Below, piece by piece: positions 47,474 through 57,504 of a stretch of 64,000 bases of DNA. A program made the position numbers and the translations under genes. Under the pieces are notes generated by a model. The model saw nothing but the letters and a program-made list of their open reading frames with translations. It was not told the DNA's origin and made no database searches. Numbering within the stretch: position 1 is the first letter of the stretch; every line of letters begins with the position of its first letter. Source of the DNA: Bacteroidota bacterium (GTDB lineage: Bacteria > Bacteroidota > Bacteroidia > Cytophagales > Cytophagaceae). Location: contig JAEVZS010000032.1 of NCBI GenBank assembly GCA_023392125.1, forward strand, positions 1 to 64,000. The letters run 5' to 3'.

Positions 47474-47623
47474 ATGAATAAGCTACGTATCAATTTCTTT
47501 ACTGTCTTGTTTGGTCTGACACTTATCGGTATGACATGTACAGCCATAACCTGTACCAAGTCAAGCGCTAAATGTAAGAAAGATGCAAAAAAAGTGAAGC
47601 AGCGACAGTCCGGCTGGCGCTAG
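47474..47623 (+). CDS. Small lipoprotein-like peptide, second copy (49 aa)
   Basis: A 49-aa ORF: hydrophobic N-terminus (INFFTVLFGLTLIGMTC) and a basic tail (KSSAKCKKDAKKVKQRQSG) like the neighbouring peptide, with a shared CKK-x-x-KK-[IV]-K pattern. Its cleavage site is less clear (C22 or C27). The pair probably arose by duplication and is expressed together. Confidence 0.55.
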   Translation: MNKLRINFFTVLFGLTLIGMTCTAITCTKSSAKCKKDAKKVKQRQSGWR

Positions 47624-47795
47624 GTCAGCACACTTTCCTGTGTTCCCCGATACCTGCCGGATCTGTCAGACAGCTGTGAGGGGTTTTCAAAGTGCTATTT
47701 TTTTGCTAGTTTTATGGACTGGCTTCAGGAACAGAAGCAGGCATGTTATTTGTTGTATAACATAGTGTAATCTATTTTATATAAAGGTTAAATCA

Positions 47796-48122
47796 ATGAT
47801 TGCAGTTACAGATAAAGCGAAAGAGCATATTCACGCGCTTCGGCAGCAGGAAGGATACAGCGCTGAGTTCAATATCCGGGTTTCGGTAAAGGGGGGCGGC
47901 TGCAGCGGCCTCATGTATGATCTGAAATTTGATAATCAGACTTCCGAAGCGGATCAGATATTTGAAGACAAGGGTGTTAAAGTCATGGTAGACAAGAAAA
48001 GTCTGCTGTATCTGGCTGGTACTACTCTTGATTTTTCGGATGGATTAAATGGCAAGGGGTTTCATTTTGTAAACCCGAATGCTTCACGGACCTGTGGTTG
48101 CGGTGAAAGCTTTTCTATCTGA
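47796..48122 (+). CDS. A-type iron-sulfur cluster carrier (HesB/IscA family)
   Basis: A 108-aa protein with the three family cysteines C36 (GGGCSG), C100 and C102 (TCGCG), and the characteristic start MIAVTDKAKEHIHAL. It carries and delivers Fe-S clusters to apo-proteins. It could be called IscA, ErpA or SufA; the sequence alone does not decide. No other isc or suf genes are adjacent. Confidence 0.93.
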   Translation: MIAVTDKAKEHIHALRQQEGYSAEFNIRVSVKGGGCSGLMYDLKFDNQTSEADQIFEDKGVKVMVDKKSLLYLAGTTLDFSDGLNGKGFHFVNPNASRTCGCGESFSI

Positions 48123-48145
48123 TTTTATTACACAATATTAGTAAA

Positions 48146-48180
48146 TACAAAGAGGCAGCTTTCCCGGCTGCCTCTTTGTA
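48146..48180. terminator. Bidirectional terminator
   Basis: A perfect 14-bp inverted repeat, TACAAAGAGGCAGC (48146-48159) and GCTGCCTCTTTGTA (48167-48180), with a 7-nt loop. It lies between the convergent A-type carrier gene and the second SLC13 gene (stop at 48193). Confidence 0.88.
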
Positions 48181-48192
48181 TTATGGCTGCTG

Positions 48193-49956
48193 TTACAATG
48201 GCCAGAAAACCGGGCAAAAGAATACGATTTCGGCAATCAGGAGTAGTGTGATCGGGGTTCCGACCTTGATAAAATCCCTGAACTTATATTTTCCCGGACC
48301 ATATACTAATATGCAGGCAGGCTCCAACGGAGCGACCAGCGAAACAGACGCTCCGAGCATAATGGCAATGGCAAATGTCATAGGATTTACACCAAGCTGC
48401 TGGGCCGTTTCAATAGCTATAGGCAATACAACCAGGGCTGCTGCTGCATTCGACATAGGCTGGGTCAGAATCACAACCAATACCACAAAAGCCGCCAGAA
48501 TGACATAAACTCCCATTGGTTCAAAAACTTTTACAATCAGATCAGACAGAAATTCGGACGCACCTGATTTTTTCATGGCCGTACCAAAAGCGCTCATACC
48601 ACCAATCAATATCAGCATGCGCCAGTCTATAAGCTGATAGGCGCGTTCCGGTCGTATTATCCCCAGGAGAATAATAATCAGAGTAGCCATCATAAAAGCT
48701 ACAGCAAGGGGTATCAACTCAATACTGCCAACGATCACAGCCGCCATAAAAATCCCCAGGGCAATGTATCCTTTCTTTTCCTTATACAGATTTGGCTTGA
48801 AGTCATCCAGTACAAGAAAGTCATTTTCTTCATCCAGCGCTTTGATTCTCTCCTTTTCTCCCTGCACCAGCAATAAGTCACCGGTCTGGATACAAAAATC
48901 TTCCAGCTTGGTCGTCAGCTCCTGATCCAGCCGATGCACAGCCAGTACCTCTACTCCATATCGTGACCTCAGCCGGGACTCTTTAATGATCGTCTTGACA
49001 AGACTGGAATTCGGTGTAACAAGGACTTCCGCGATCTGAAAACCATTAACCACTTTACCATCACCATCACCATGCAGTATATCCGCACGTATCGCAACCC
49101 CTTCAGATTCCTTAAGCTTCATAAGGCTGCTCATGACACAACTGATCAGAACCAGATCATTTTCCTTGAAAGTACTTTCCGCATCTATTTTGATCCGCTT
49201 ATTATCTCTCAGCACACTAAGTACTTTAATATCCTTTTTCTGCAATTTGGACTCATGTACTTTCTGACCAATCAATGCCCCACCTTCCCGAATCTTTATC
49301 TCACTCATGTAGGTACGCCCCTCATCCTCTTCCATCGCTTCCGGCTTCTGCCTGGCCGGCACAAAAAACCTGCTGACGAAAATTATATAAACAGCGCCGG
49401 TAAAGAACAAGATCAACCCCAGATGAGCGAATGAAAACATATTGAGCGTCGGAAGCCCGTATTGAGGCAAGGCGCTGCTTACCGCTACGTTGGTAGAGGT
49501 ACCAATCAATGTGACAGTTCCACCTATAATGGACATAAAAGCCAGAGGCATCAGAATTTTGGACGGACTTATTTTTAACTTTTTAGAAAGTCCGAGCAAG
49601 GGCCCGATAAAGATCGCGGTAACCGTTGTATTGTTCATAAAAGCGGACAATATCCCCGGAAAGCCTGTCACCAGAAACATCAGGGCATTTCTTCTCCTGC
49701 TGATGATCCCGACCATACGGGCTCCGATATCATCCAGCACGCCGGTTTCCATCAGTGTACCGCTGATTACGAAAATAGAGGATAAAATAACGATAAAGTC
49801 ACTGCTGAAACCGGCAAATGCTTCTTCAGGAGTAATAATCTTTGTCAGAATGAGTATTATCAACATAATGATGGTAATAACATCGACTGACAGTTTTTCC
49901 GTGGCAAAAAGTACCAAAACCATTACCAACAGCCCCAACACTAATGCAATTTCCAT
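48193..49956 (-). CDS. SLC13-family permease with TrkA_C domains (copy 2)
   Basis: A 587-aa close paralogue of the permease at 41957-43717 (for example LVLFATEKLSVDVITIIMLIILILTKIITPEEAFAGFSSDF and TQPMSNAAAALVVLPIA match almost exactly). Same layout: membrane halves around two TrkA_C domains (about 212-290 and 310-380). The central soluble part has diverged more than the membrane parts, which fits different regulation of a similar transport activity. Substrate unknown. Confidence 0.9.
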   Translation of the reverse strand: MEIALVLGLLVMVLVLFATEKLSVDVITIIMLIILILTKIITPEEAFAGFSSDFIVILSSIFVISGTLMETGVLDDIGARMVGIISRRRNALMFLVTGFPGILSAFMNNTTVTAIFIGPLLGLSKKLKISPSKILMPLAFMSIIGGTVTLIGTSTNVAVSSALPQYGLPTLNMFSFAHLGLILFFTGAVYIIFVSRFFVPARQKPEAMEEDEGRTYMSEIKIREGGALIGQKVHESKLQKKDIKVLSVLRDNKRIKIDAESTFKENDLVLISCVMSSLMKLKESEGVAIRADILHGDGDGKVVNGFQIAEVLVTPNSSLVKTIIKESRLRSRYGVEVLAVHRLDQELTTKLEDFCIQTGDLLLVQGEKERIKALDEENDFLVLDDFKPNLYKEKKGYIALGIFMAAVIVGSIELIPLAVAFMMATLIIILLGIIRPERAYQLIDWRMLILIGGMSAFGTAMKKSGASEFLSDLIVKVFEPMGVYVILAAFVVLVVILTQPMSNAAAALVVLPIAIETAQQLGVNPMTFAIAIMLGASVSLVAPLEPACILVYGPGKYKFRDFIKVGTPITLLLIAEIVFFCPVFWPL

Positions 49957-50388
49957 GTTCTACTGAGTTTGTGTAAAAAGTTCTACTCTCCAAAAAGCGG
50001 GATTTTATTCAATCAACTCAGTGTTGCAACAAAAAGTTAAGCCGGAATTTCAAAATAGTTTATGATGCTTTTATTCAGCCGTAAAAAGTTTCTTTTAATT
50101 TATCCGGCTTCTATCCGGATATAGGTCCAGGCACTTAAATGGCAGGTAGTTTCTTTTAAGAAGAACTAATCCGTACTCCTTAGCCAATGATATACAAAAC
50201 GGTAATAGTCTTCACTTATGAAATACTAAATTAGATCATATCCTAGTCCTACAAACACAGGAGAACCTCTGACACCGGAAATCTGCACTACGATCTTGAG
50301 CCTTACGCTTTAAACTCTTTCCTTTAATGATTAAAAACAACTAAAAAAACACATAGAAAAACAAGCACCTGCATCCTATCCGGCTAAT
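49957..50388. other. 432-bp intergenic region, nothing recognised
   Basis: Upstream region of the second SLC13 gene and 3' flank of mutS2 (both on the minus strand). No ORF, RNA gene or strong hairpin seen. Confidence 0.5.
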
Positions 50389-52779
50389 TCAGAGAGATAT
50401 GACCGTCACTCCTGCCCCGCCTCTTTCTGCGTGTTCATCGGCCATGGCTTTAATCTGGGGAAAACGGCTCAGATGATTCCGGAGTACAGTGCGCAGGATA
50501 CCATTGCCTTTACCATGTACAATCCGGATTTCCGGAACAGAAAAAAGAATGGCATTATCCACCAGCGCATCTGCCAATGGAATAGCTTCTTCTGCTCTCA
50601 TGCCCCTTACATCGATAGAAGGCGAGAACTCGGAAAACTTTTCGTTCAGGTTCATTGAACGGGACGAAGAGACACTGCCCGTGTCTCCCAGCTGTTTTTT
50701 GTAGGCTTTCCTGCTTACTTTCTGGAGACGGCTGAGCTTTATTTTTGATTTGAGTGAACCGATCAGTATTTCTGCCTCATTGCCTTTCAGCGCAACAACT
50801 TCCCCAAGGGTATCCTGTCCGATCACTCTGACCGCATCGCCTACAGCGATTTCTCCTTCTTCCGGCTCTATTCCGGCATCCGGCTCCTCAACAGGCTCCT
50901 GTCTGAGCTGGTCCGAAAACTTTTCCAGTTCCTTTCTCAGCTCTTTTGTCGGGTCCTTTTCCGCTTTACTTTCCCGGATCAGGCGTATGGTTTCCTCTAT
51001 CTTCTGGTTAGCCTGGATTATAAGGATTTTGGCATCCTGGCGTGCCTGATTCATCAGCTTTTTGCGGTGTGTTTCCAAAAACGAATTTTGCTCCTCCAGC
51101 TTTTCAAGACGGCTTTTCAGAATCCGCTGCTGATTTTTCAATTCTTCCGTACGCCTCCTGACCTTGCTTTTCTCTTTTTCCAGCTCCTTTATCAGACGGT
51201 CGTATTCAACCTTATCATCTCCGATCTTGCTTACGGCCCGCTCAATAACTCCGGCCGGGATTCCCGTCTTACGGGCTATTTCTACGGCAAATGAGCTTCC
51301 GGGCTTGCCTGTTTCGAGCTGGTACTGCGGCTCGAGCAGATGCATATCAAAGAGCATGGCGGCATTAACCAGCCCTTCGGTGGTATCTGCCAGGGTTTTC
51401 AGATTGGCATAGTGCGTAGTAACTACTCCCCGCACCTGTTTGCTGTTGAGCTCCTCCAGCACTGCCTCGGCAATAGCCCCGCCATAATGCGGCTCGGTAC
51501 CCGTACCAAACTCATCGATCAGAATAAGCGTATTTTTATCCGCAAACTGCAGAAAATACTTCATGTTTTTCAGGTGGGAGCTATAGGTGCTCAGATCATT
51601 TTCCAGGGATTGCTCATCACCTATATCGATAAAAATATCCCTGAAGACTCCCAGAGCGCTTCCCTCTCCTACCGGTACGGGAAATCCGGACTGAAACATG
51701 TACTGAATCAGCCCGGTCGTTTTGAGCGCCACTGATTTTCCGCCGGCATTAGGCCCTGAAATCAGAATTATCCGCTGATTCTGATCAAGCTCCAACGACA
51801 GAGGAATCACGGACCGGTCTTGCCGGGTATGAGACAGGTATAACAACGGATGTCTGGCATCCCGCATTTTCAATGCCGGCTGTTTCTGAATTTCCGGTCT
51901 GATTGCTTTAAGCTGAGCGCATACAAGGGCTTTGGCTCTGATAAAATCCAGCAAACCAAGAAACACGTAAGCTTTGCGCAATTGCGGAATTTCCGGCCGA
52001 AACTCATTGCTAAGCCTGGTCAGTATTTTTATTATTTCCCGGCGCTCCGCATGCTCCAGCTCCCTGATCGCATTGTTAATCTCCAGTACCTGCGCCGGCT
52101 CAATAAATACAGTCTGTCCGGAAGCCGATTCATCCTGCACAAAGCCTCTGACTGCTCTTTTAAACTCGGCCCTTACCGGGACTACCATCCGGCCATTACG
52201 GATAGTTACTGAAAACTCATCGTCAATATATCCCTGCCGTTTTGCGTCGTTCAGCACTTTGTCCAGTTCTCTGCGAACACGGTTTTGTTCCTGCTGAAGG
52301 TTTTTTCTGATCTCCGCCAGCGCAGGCGAGGCATTGGCACGAACAATACCATGATCATCAATCACACGATCTATCGAGCGGATCAGGTGCTGGTCGAGAC
52401 TGACTCCGTCCCGTAAAGCAGCCAGCCGGGGAAAACGTTCTTCATTGCCTTCCAGAAAGCTTATACAGGCTACAATAGTCTGCATGGAAATTTTCAGATT
52501 CTGAAATTCCTCCGGACTTAAAAAGGCTCCTTCCGGCCGGAGCTTATCCAATACAGGATGTACATTAATATAGTTTTGCGTAGGAAAAGACAGCCCTTCG
52601 GCAAGTATTTGCATATATTCGCTGGTCTGATCGACAAGTCTTGTAATCAGGTCGCTATCCGACGAGAACTGAATTTTATCTATATAACCTTTGCCCAGGC
52701 TGCTGAGGCACTGCCCGCTTACCATTTCCCTGATCTGATCAAACCCCAGCTTGATTTCTATATTTTTTGGATATAACAT
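50389..52779 (-). CDS. mutS2: MutS2 family ATPase/endonuclease
   Basis: A 796-aa protein with the MutS2 layout: no mismatch-recognition domain, MutS core and coiled coil, Walker A G342-P-N-A-G-G-K-S349, Walker B ILIDEFGTGTEP, a second coiled coil (about 515-615), a KOW-like segment (about 650-690), and a C-terminal Smr domain (about 722-796) with IDVRGM and HGKGNGILR. Known roles of the family are suppression of recombination and, in Bacillus, rescue of collided ribosomes (RqcU). The Smr signature residues are present, so nuclease activity is plausible. Confidence 0.95.
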   Translation of the reverse strand: MLYPKNIEIKLGFDQIREMVSGQCLSSLGKGYIDKIQFSSDSDLITRLVDQTSEYMQILAEGLSFPTQNYINVHPVLDKLRPEGAFLSPEEFQNLKISMQTIVACISFLEGNEERFPRLAALRDGVSLDQHLIRSIDRVIDDHGIVRANASPALAEIRKNLQQEQNRVRRELDKVLNDAKRQGYIDDEFSVTIRNGRMVVPVRAEFKRAVRGFVQDESASGQTVFIEPAQVLEINNAIRELEHAERREIIKILTRLSNEFRPEIPQLRKAYVFLGLLDFIRAKALVCAQLKAIRPEIQKQPALKMRDARHPLLYLSHTRQDRSVIPLSLELDQNQRIILISGPNAGGKSVALKTTGLIQYMFQSGFPVPVGEGSALGVFRDIFIDIGDEQSLENDLSTYSSHLKNMKYFLQFADKNTLILIDEFGTGTEPHYGGAIAEAVLEELNSKQVRGVVTTHYANLKTLADTTEGLVNAAMLFDMHLLEPQYQLETGKPGSSFAVEIARKTGIPAGVIERAVSKIGDDKVEYDRLIKELEKEKSKVRRRTEELKNQQRILKSRLEKLEEQNSFLETHRKKLMNQARQDAKILIIQANQKIEETIRLIRESKAEKDPTKELRKELEKFSDQLRQEPVEEPDAGIEPEEGEIAVGDAVRVIGQDTLGEVVALKGNEAEILIGSLKSKIKLSRLQKVSRKAYKKQLGDTGSVSSSRSMNLNEKFSEFSPSIDVRGMRAEEAIPLADALVDNAILFSVPEIRIVHGKGNGILRTVLRNHLSRFPQIKAMADEHAERGGAGVTVISL

Positions 52780-53246
52780 GCTCCTTTTACGCTGTCTTTA
52801 ATGGCTGAAACAGTAAAAATACACATTAAATCAGTATTCCGAACCGGCTGTAATGGTATAACACAGCGCCTGCTTGACATTTCCGGCTTTTTTTGCATAA
52901 AAAAACAGAAGCCTTACGGGGCTTCTGTTTTTATGAACTCTTTTCAGATTGTTCAACTTTGCTCGGAAACAGTGTATTCAATCCTCAATCGCCTCTTTCT
53001 GTCTGCTCATATACTGCTTCCTGTTTTATTAACCGGGAGCAACAGCAAAAGGTTTCTGATACATCCTAAAAAACAAATAACATGTTAATTACCAACAAAT
53101 AACACCATATCACCAGACAGCGTATTCTTTATTTTTTTACCGGCCTGAATAACTAATCCGGAAAAATTCCTCTTGTTATAGCAGAATAAATTGAGTTTTC
53201 TTAAGCAGGTTTTATATATTCAGATTTTGAAACATCGTAATTAACC
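52780..53246. other. 467-bp divergent intergenic region with an unexplained terminator
   Basis: It separates mutS2 and nhaA, which are divergently transcribed, so no terminator is expected for either. It contains a strong hairpin at 52901-52932. No convincing ORF: the open frame through the hairpin looks non-coding. A short non-coding transcript ending there is possible. Confidence 0.45.
52901..52932. terminator. Orphan terminator in a divergent intergenic region
   Basis: Arms AAAAACAGAAGCC (52901-52913) and GGCTTCTGTTTTT (52920-52932) pair perfectly over 13 bp. It has the classic intrinsic-terminator form in both directions, but no annotated gene ends nearby. Confidence 0.7.
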
Positions 53247-54587
53247 ATGAATTCTCCCAAAACTTACCCGATTGATCGTATCGTATATCCTTTACAGCGT
53301 TTTATAAAGCAGGAAAAATCCGGCGGCATCGTACTTGGTATCAGTGTAGTCATTGCTCTTTTTCTGGCAAATTCCCCCTGGGCAGAGTCCTATTTTCATT
53401 TTTTTGAACATCGTCTTGCTTTTCAGCTCAACGGCAAACCTTACCTGGAGTATACGCTGCATCACTGGATCAATGACGGGCTTATGGCTATTTTCTTTTT
53501 TGTGGTAGGTCTGGAGCTAAAACGGGAGATTGTAGGCGGTGAGCTGGCTAATCCACGGAAAGCCCTGCTGCCAATTATCGCAGCAATGGGAGGTATGGTC
53601 GTACCTGCTACGATTTATCTGATTCTTAATCCGCGCGGTGAGCAGCATGCAGGCTGGGGTATTCCCATGGCTACGGATATCGCTTTTGCACTGGGAGTTT
53701 TATACATGCTGGGCAGCCGCATACCGCTTTCACTCAAAGTATTTCTGACAGCGCTTGCCATTGTGGATGATCTGGGCGCTGTGCTGGTTATTGCTTTTTT
53801 CTATACGTCTGATATTTCCGTTATAAGCCTTCTGATCGGTTTGGGCTGCGCAGGCATCATGTTTGCCGGAAACCTGCTTGGAGTCCGCAATATCCTGTTT
53901 TATGGCATTCTGGGAATAGCCGGCGTCTGGACAGCTTTTCTCCTGTCCGGAGTGCATGCAACCATAGCTTCGGTACTGGCAGCTTTTACCATACCGGCCG
54001 ATGTATCCATCAAAGAGAATGTTCTGATCACCAAGATTCAGTATTATCTTAACCGTTTCAAAGGTATAGACCCCAACGACAAGATTCCGACGCTTACCGG
54101 CTCCCAGCTGCAGATTCTGGAAGAGGTAATCGAGGATACGAAGGCTGCTATTCCCCCTCTGCAACGTCTGGAACATGCTATTCATCCCTTTGTTACCTTT
54201 TTCATCCTGCCAGTTTTCGCTCTGGCCAATGCGGGTGTTTCCCTTGCAATAGACCCGGAGCAGCTGCTCAGCTCCAATGTAGCCATTGGCGTAGGTCTTG
54301 GATTGCTGATTGGAAAAGTTATCGGAGTAGCGGGTACCACCCTGCTGTTTATCAAGCTTGGCGTTGCTCCGTTCCCCAATGGAATGACTGTCCGCAATCT
54401 CTTTGGTCTTGGCCTGCTGGCTTCTATCGGCTTTACCATGTCTCTGTTTGTAACCTCACTGGCTTTTACTTCCGAAGAATTTATCGCTCAGGCTAAAATC
54501 GGCATTTTCTCGGCTTCCATTATCGGCGGGATACTGGGCTATATTGTCTTGCGCAATACAACTCCATCCAATCAAGAAATACATTAA
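53247..54587 (+). CDS. nhaA: Na+/H+ antiporter NhaA
   Basis: A 446-aa inner-membrane antiporter exchanging internal Na+ for external H+. Motifs: FLANSPWAESY, HHWINDGLMAIFFFVVGLELKRE, MATDIAFALG and the ion-binding pair D174-D175 in TALAIVDDLGAV. The C-terminal half carries a hydrophilic insert (about 255-300) typical of longer bacterial NhaA. It is probably monocistronic, with its own terminator at 54599-54629. Confidence 0.96.
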   Translation: MNSPKTYPIDRIVYPLQRFIKQEKSGGIVLGISVVIALFLANSPWAESYFHFFEHRLAFQLNGKPYLEYTLHHWINDGLMAIFFFVVGLELKREIVGGELANPRKALLPIIAAMGGMVVPATIYLILNPRGEQHAGWGIPMATDIAFALGVLYMLGSRIPLSLKVFLTALAIVDDLGAVLVIAFFYTSDISVISLLIGLGCAGIMFAGNLLGVRNILFYGILGIAGVWTAFLLSGVHATIASVLAAFTIPADVSIKENVLITKIQYYLNRFKGIDPNDKIPTLTGSQLQILEEVIEDTKAAIPPLQRLEHAIHPFVTFFILPVFALANAGVSLAIDPEQLLSSNVAIGVGLGLLIGKVIGVAGTTLLFIKLGVAPFPNGMTVRNLFGLGLLASIGFTMSLFVTSLAFTSEEFIAQAKIGIFSASIIGGILGYIVLRNTTPSNQEIH

Positions 54588-54598
54588 CTGCTAATACA

Positions 54599-54629
54599 AC
54601 CTGTATGCAAACCTCTTTTGCATACAGGT
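54599..54629 (+). terminator. Terminator after nhaA
   Basis: Perfect 13-bp arms ACCTGTATGCAAA (54599-54611) and TTTGCATACAGGT (54617-54629), 5-nt loop, 11 nt after the nhaA stop and 13 nt before the next start. Confidence 0.8.
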
Positions 54630-54642
54630 ATTCTTTCAAGAA

Positions 54643-57504
54643 ATGTCCACAAGAATCATTTTCGGGAGAATATTGTTTTTTTGCTGCCTGTTTTATGCCG
54701 GATTATACGGGTACGCTCAAAAACCCGCGCTTAAAAACTACACAGTAACACAGGGTCTGCCTGGAAATGTCGTCTATGATATCCAACAGGACTCGAAAGG
54801 ATATTTGTGGCTGGCGACAGAAAACGGGGTAAGCCGCTTCGATGGTAATCGATTCAGAAACTATACGCTACAACAAGGTCTGGCCGACAATGAAATTTTT
54901 AAAGTCCGCGAAGATTATAAAGGACGCATATGGTTTCTGAGCTACAATGGCCGCCTGTCCTATTATTTCAATGGTTTGTTGTACAATGCATCCAACAGCG
55001 TTGTTCTGGATCGGCTCAACTTTACATATATGGTAAAGAATCTTTTTATCGCATCAGACAGCACGATATGGATTTCATCGGAAGACGAAGGTATAAAGGT
55101 TTTGTACCCCGACGAATCTGTAATTTCCTATTCTGATACGAATGGCCGATACAACGGTATCTATGAATTCACTCAGCAGGGATCTTTTATTTATGGGTAT
55201 GCATCCGGCTATCGCCTTACATTTGATGGGAAGCACATCGTTGAAGAATCTCCTGTCGAGGGGCAATACCTGATTTCCAAAACGAGACAACAAACCAGTA
55301 TTTACCGGTATACACCCGGAGCATTTATCAAAGACAATGAATACATTGCATTTGATTGGAAGCCTGCAGGTGCAATACTTTGTTTTTTGAAAGACTCACG
55401 CTCAACCTGCTGGATCGGAACCCGTACCGGGTTATTTGTTAAGGACCGGTCCCTCAGCAGCTGGATACCCTTGCTGGACCATGTAACGATCACATCCATA
55501 CAGGAAGATTCGGAAGGTAATGTATGGATTGGCACCCTTGGCCAGGGAGTTTATATGGCTCCCGCTCTCCGGTTTTATGAAATAACATCTTCAGACGAGC
55601 AACCGTTTCCCGCACTTCATTCACTTTATTACCACAAGGGTTTGTTGTATGCCGGTACCGATTACGGGTCGGTCTATGTAATTTCCACCATGGATTTTTC
55701 CATCAAAAAACTGCTTACCATCGGCAATCCGGGCATAAACAAAGTCCGTAAATTGTATGTGAGCCCGGAAGGCATTATATGGAGCGGAACAGACCGGGGC
55801 ATTTTTGCTTATGAACACGGACGCTTTACGCAACTATCCGAACCGGTGTCAGTAAAAGATCTTTACCTCCACAACGACTCATTGTATTTTGCCACAAATA
55901 GCGGTATTCTGCGCATAGCCCGGAACGGCGGCCATGAATCATGGATTACAAACGGGCGCACCACATCACTGGGCTTTATGGATAACCAGATGCTATGGGG
56001 TACACTCAATGGTCTGAAAACAACGCATCCCCGAACCGATGAAATACAACAAAGACTACACAACAAGCGTGTTACTAAAATTCTGACCGATACCAGTCTG
56101 CTGATTGCCGGTACATATGGTGAAGGAATTTTTGGTCAAACTAAAGACACTATCTGGCATTTATCAGAAAAGCAGGGATTGCGCGGTAATATCATACAGG
56201 ATATGACCGGTAATATGTCCGAAGAGCTGTGGATATTGTCAGACAAGGCCCTGAACCGTGTTCGTTTGCATACGAGTAAACCCGAAGTAATCGCCTATTC
56301 ATCCGGAGACGGTCTGCTGGCAGACCAGCTAAATGCTTTTTGCTTTAAGGGAGATACAATATACATGGCGACAGACAAAGGCCTGATTTTCTTCGTACCG
56401 CCAACTAAAGTAATACCTGGCCGCCATCCTTCTGTTTTTATAACAGCCGTTGAGGTCAACGGCCTGCCTTTCGAAACGGAAAAACTAGACAAGCTGGCTT
56501 ACTTTCAAAACAATCTGCGCTTTGATTTTTCGGGGATTGATCTGGCCAGTCTGGATGACGTACGTTTTCAGTACCGACTCGACAGGCTGGAGAATGACTG
56601 GACAGAAGCTGATAATAACTTTGTATTGTACCGGGGACTTAAACCGGGACACTATACCTTTCATGTACGACTGGTTAGTAAACACGGTCATATCAGTGGA
56701 GAAACAGCGGCTATGCGTATTACAATACAGCCGCATTTTACCGGCACCAGATGGTTCAGGATATCCCTGACAAGTGTGCTGCTGGTTATGCCGGCCCTGA
56801 TCGGATACTGGTATTTCAACCGTTACAGGAGACGACAGAAAACAAAGCTTACGCTGCTGCGTCTGGAGCATTCTGCTCTTCGCAGCCAGATGAATCCTCA
56901 TTTTCTTTTCAATACCCTGAATTCCATTCAACAGTTTGTATTGAAGGAAGACAAGCGATCAGCTAATCGCTATCTGGCAAGGTTCGCTACCCTGATCCGC
57001 AAATATCTGGAAAACTCAAAGGATCTGTATATTCAGGTATCAGAAGAACTGGAAAGTCTGGAAATGTATATCGAGCTGGAAAACCTGCGTATGGGCAACA
57101 AAGTCCTGATTCATATCGATCGCCCTCCTGCAGAAATACTGCACCGGTATATACCTTCTATGCTTATTCAGCCTCTGATCGAGAATGCATTTCAGCATGC
57201 ATTACTGCCAATAGTCAGAGATGGAGGTGAGGCCCGCTTATCCATACGCTTCGATTTTACAGATTCCATACTGCGTATATCTGTTACAGACAATGGTACA
57301 GGGTTTGTACCTGGGCAGAATGACAAAGTAAAACCGGGAATACCAGGCATCAGACAATCAACGGCTATACAAAATATACATGAACGAATTAAGGTTTTGA
57401 ATAAGCTGCATGGCTTCAAAGCAGAGCTTTTGTTTCAACAACCCGTGCAAGAAACAGGAACAGAGGCGATAGTAGTATTACCATTATTAAATGAGCTTAT
57501 ATAA
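54643..57504 (+). CDS. Propeller-type sensor histidine kinase (LytS-like)
   Basis: A 953-aa membrane kinase: signal peptide (about 1-26), a two-component-regulator propeller (repeats such as NVVYDIQQDSKGYLWLATENGVSRFDG, YKGRIWFL and SEGNVWIGTLGQGVY) over about 30-590, a Y_Y_Y-type domain (about 620-700), one transmembrane helix (about 704-725), and a C-terminal His_kinase domain with H753 in QMNPHFLFNTLNSI, then IQPLIENAFQHAL and DNGTGF as ATPase motifs. Large periplasmic propellers in Bacteroidota often sense polysaccharide breakdown products, but the ligand is unknown here. Its stop overlaps the regulator start by one base. Confidence 0.94.
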   Translation: MSTRIIFGRILFFCCLFYAGLYGYAQKPALKNYTVTQGLPGNVVYDIQQDSKGYLWLATENGVSRFDGNRFRNYTLQQGLADNEIFKVREDYKGRIWFLSYNGRLSYYFNGLLYNASNSVVLDRLNFTYMVKNLFIASDSTIWISSEDEGIKVLYPDESVISYSDTNGRYNGIYEFTQQGSFIYGYASGYRLTFDGKHIVEESPVEGQYLISKTRQQTSIYRYTPGAFIKDNEYIAFDWKPAGAILCFLKDSRSTCWIGTRTGLFVKDRSLSSWIPLLDHVTITSIQEDSEGNVWIGTLGQGVYMAPALRFYEITSSDEQPFPALHSLYYHKGLLYAGTDYGSVYVISTMDFSIKKLLTIGNPGINKVRKLYVSPEGIIWSGTDRGIFAYEHGRFTQLSEPVSVKDLYLHNDSLYFATNSGILRIARNGGHESWITNGRTTSLGFMDNQMLWGTLNGLKTTHPRTDEIQQRLHNKRVTKILTDTSLLIAGTYGEGIFGQTKDTIWHLSEKQGLRGNIIQDMTGNMSEELWILSDKALNRVRLHTSKPEVIAYSSGDGLLADQLNAFCFKGDTIYMATDKGLIFFVPPTKVIPGRHPSVFITAVEVNGLPFETEKLDKLAYFQNNLRFDFSGIDLASLDDVRFQYRLDRLENDWTEADNNFVLYRGLKPGHYTFHVRLVSKHGHISGETAAMRITIQPHFTGTRWFRISLTSVLLVMPALIGYWYFNRYRRRQKTKLTLLRLEHSALRSQMNPHFLFNTLNSIQQFVLKEDKRSANRYLARFATLIRKYLENSKDLYIQVSEELESLEMYIELENLRMGNKVLIHIDRPPAEILHRYIPSMLIQPLIENAFQHALLPIVRDGGEARLSIRFDFTDSILRISVTDNGTGFVPGQNDKVKPGIPGIRQSTAIQNIHERIKVLNKLHGFKAELLFQQPVQETGTEAIVVLPLLNELI

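Noticed and set aside
47184..47559. Two overlapping minus-strand ORFs opposite the small lipoprotein genes
   Set aside because: The plus-strand reading frames have signal peptides and a shared tail pattern; the minus frames do not.
52801..53088. 95-aa ORF upstream of nhaA
   Set aside because: It runs through a strong terminator hairpin and has no protein-like composition.
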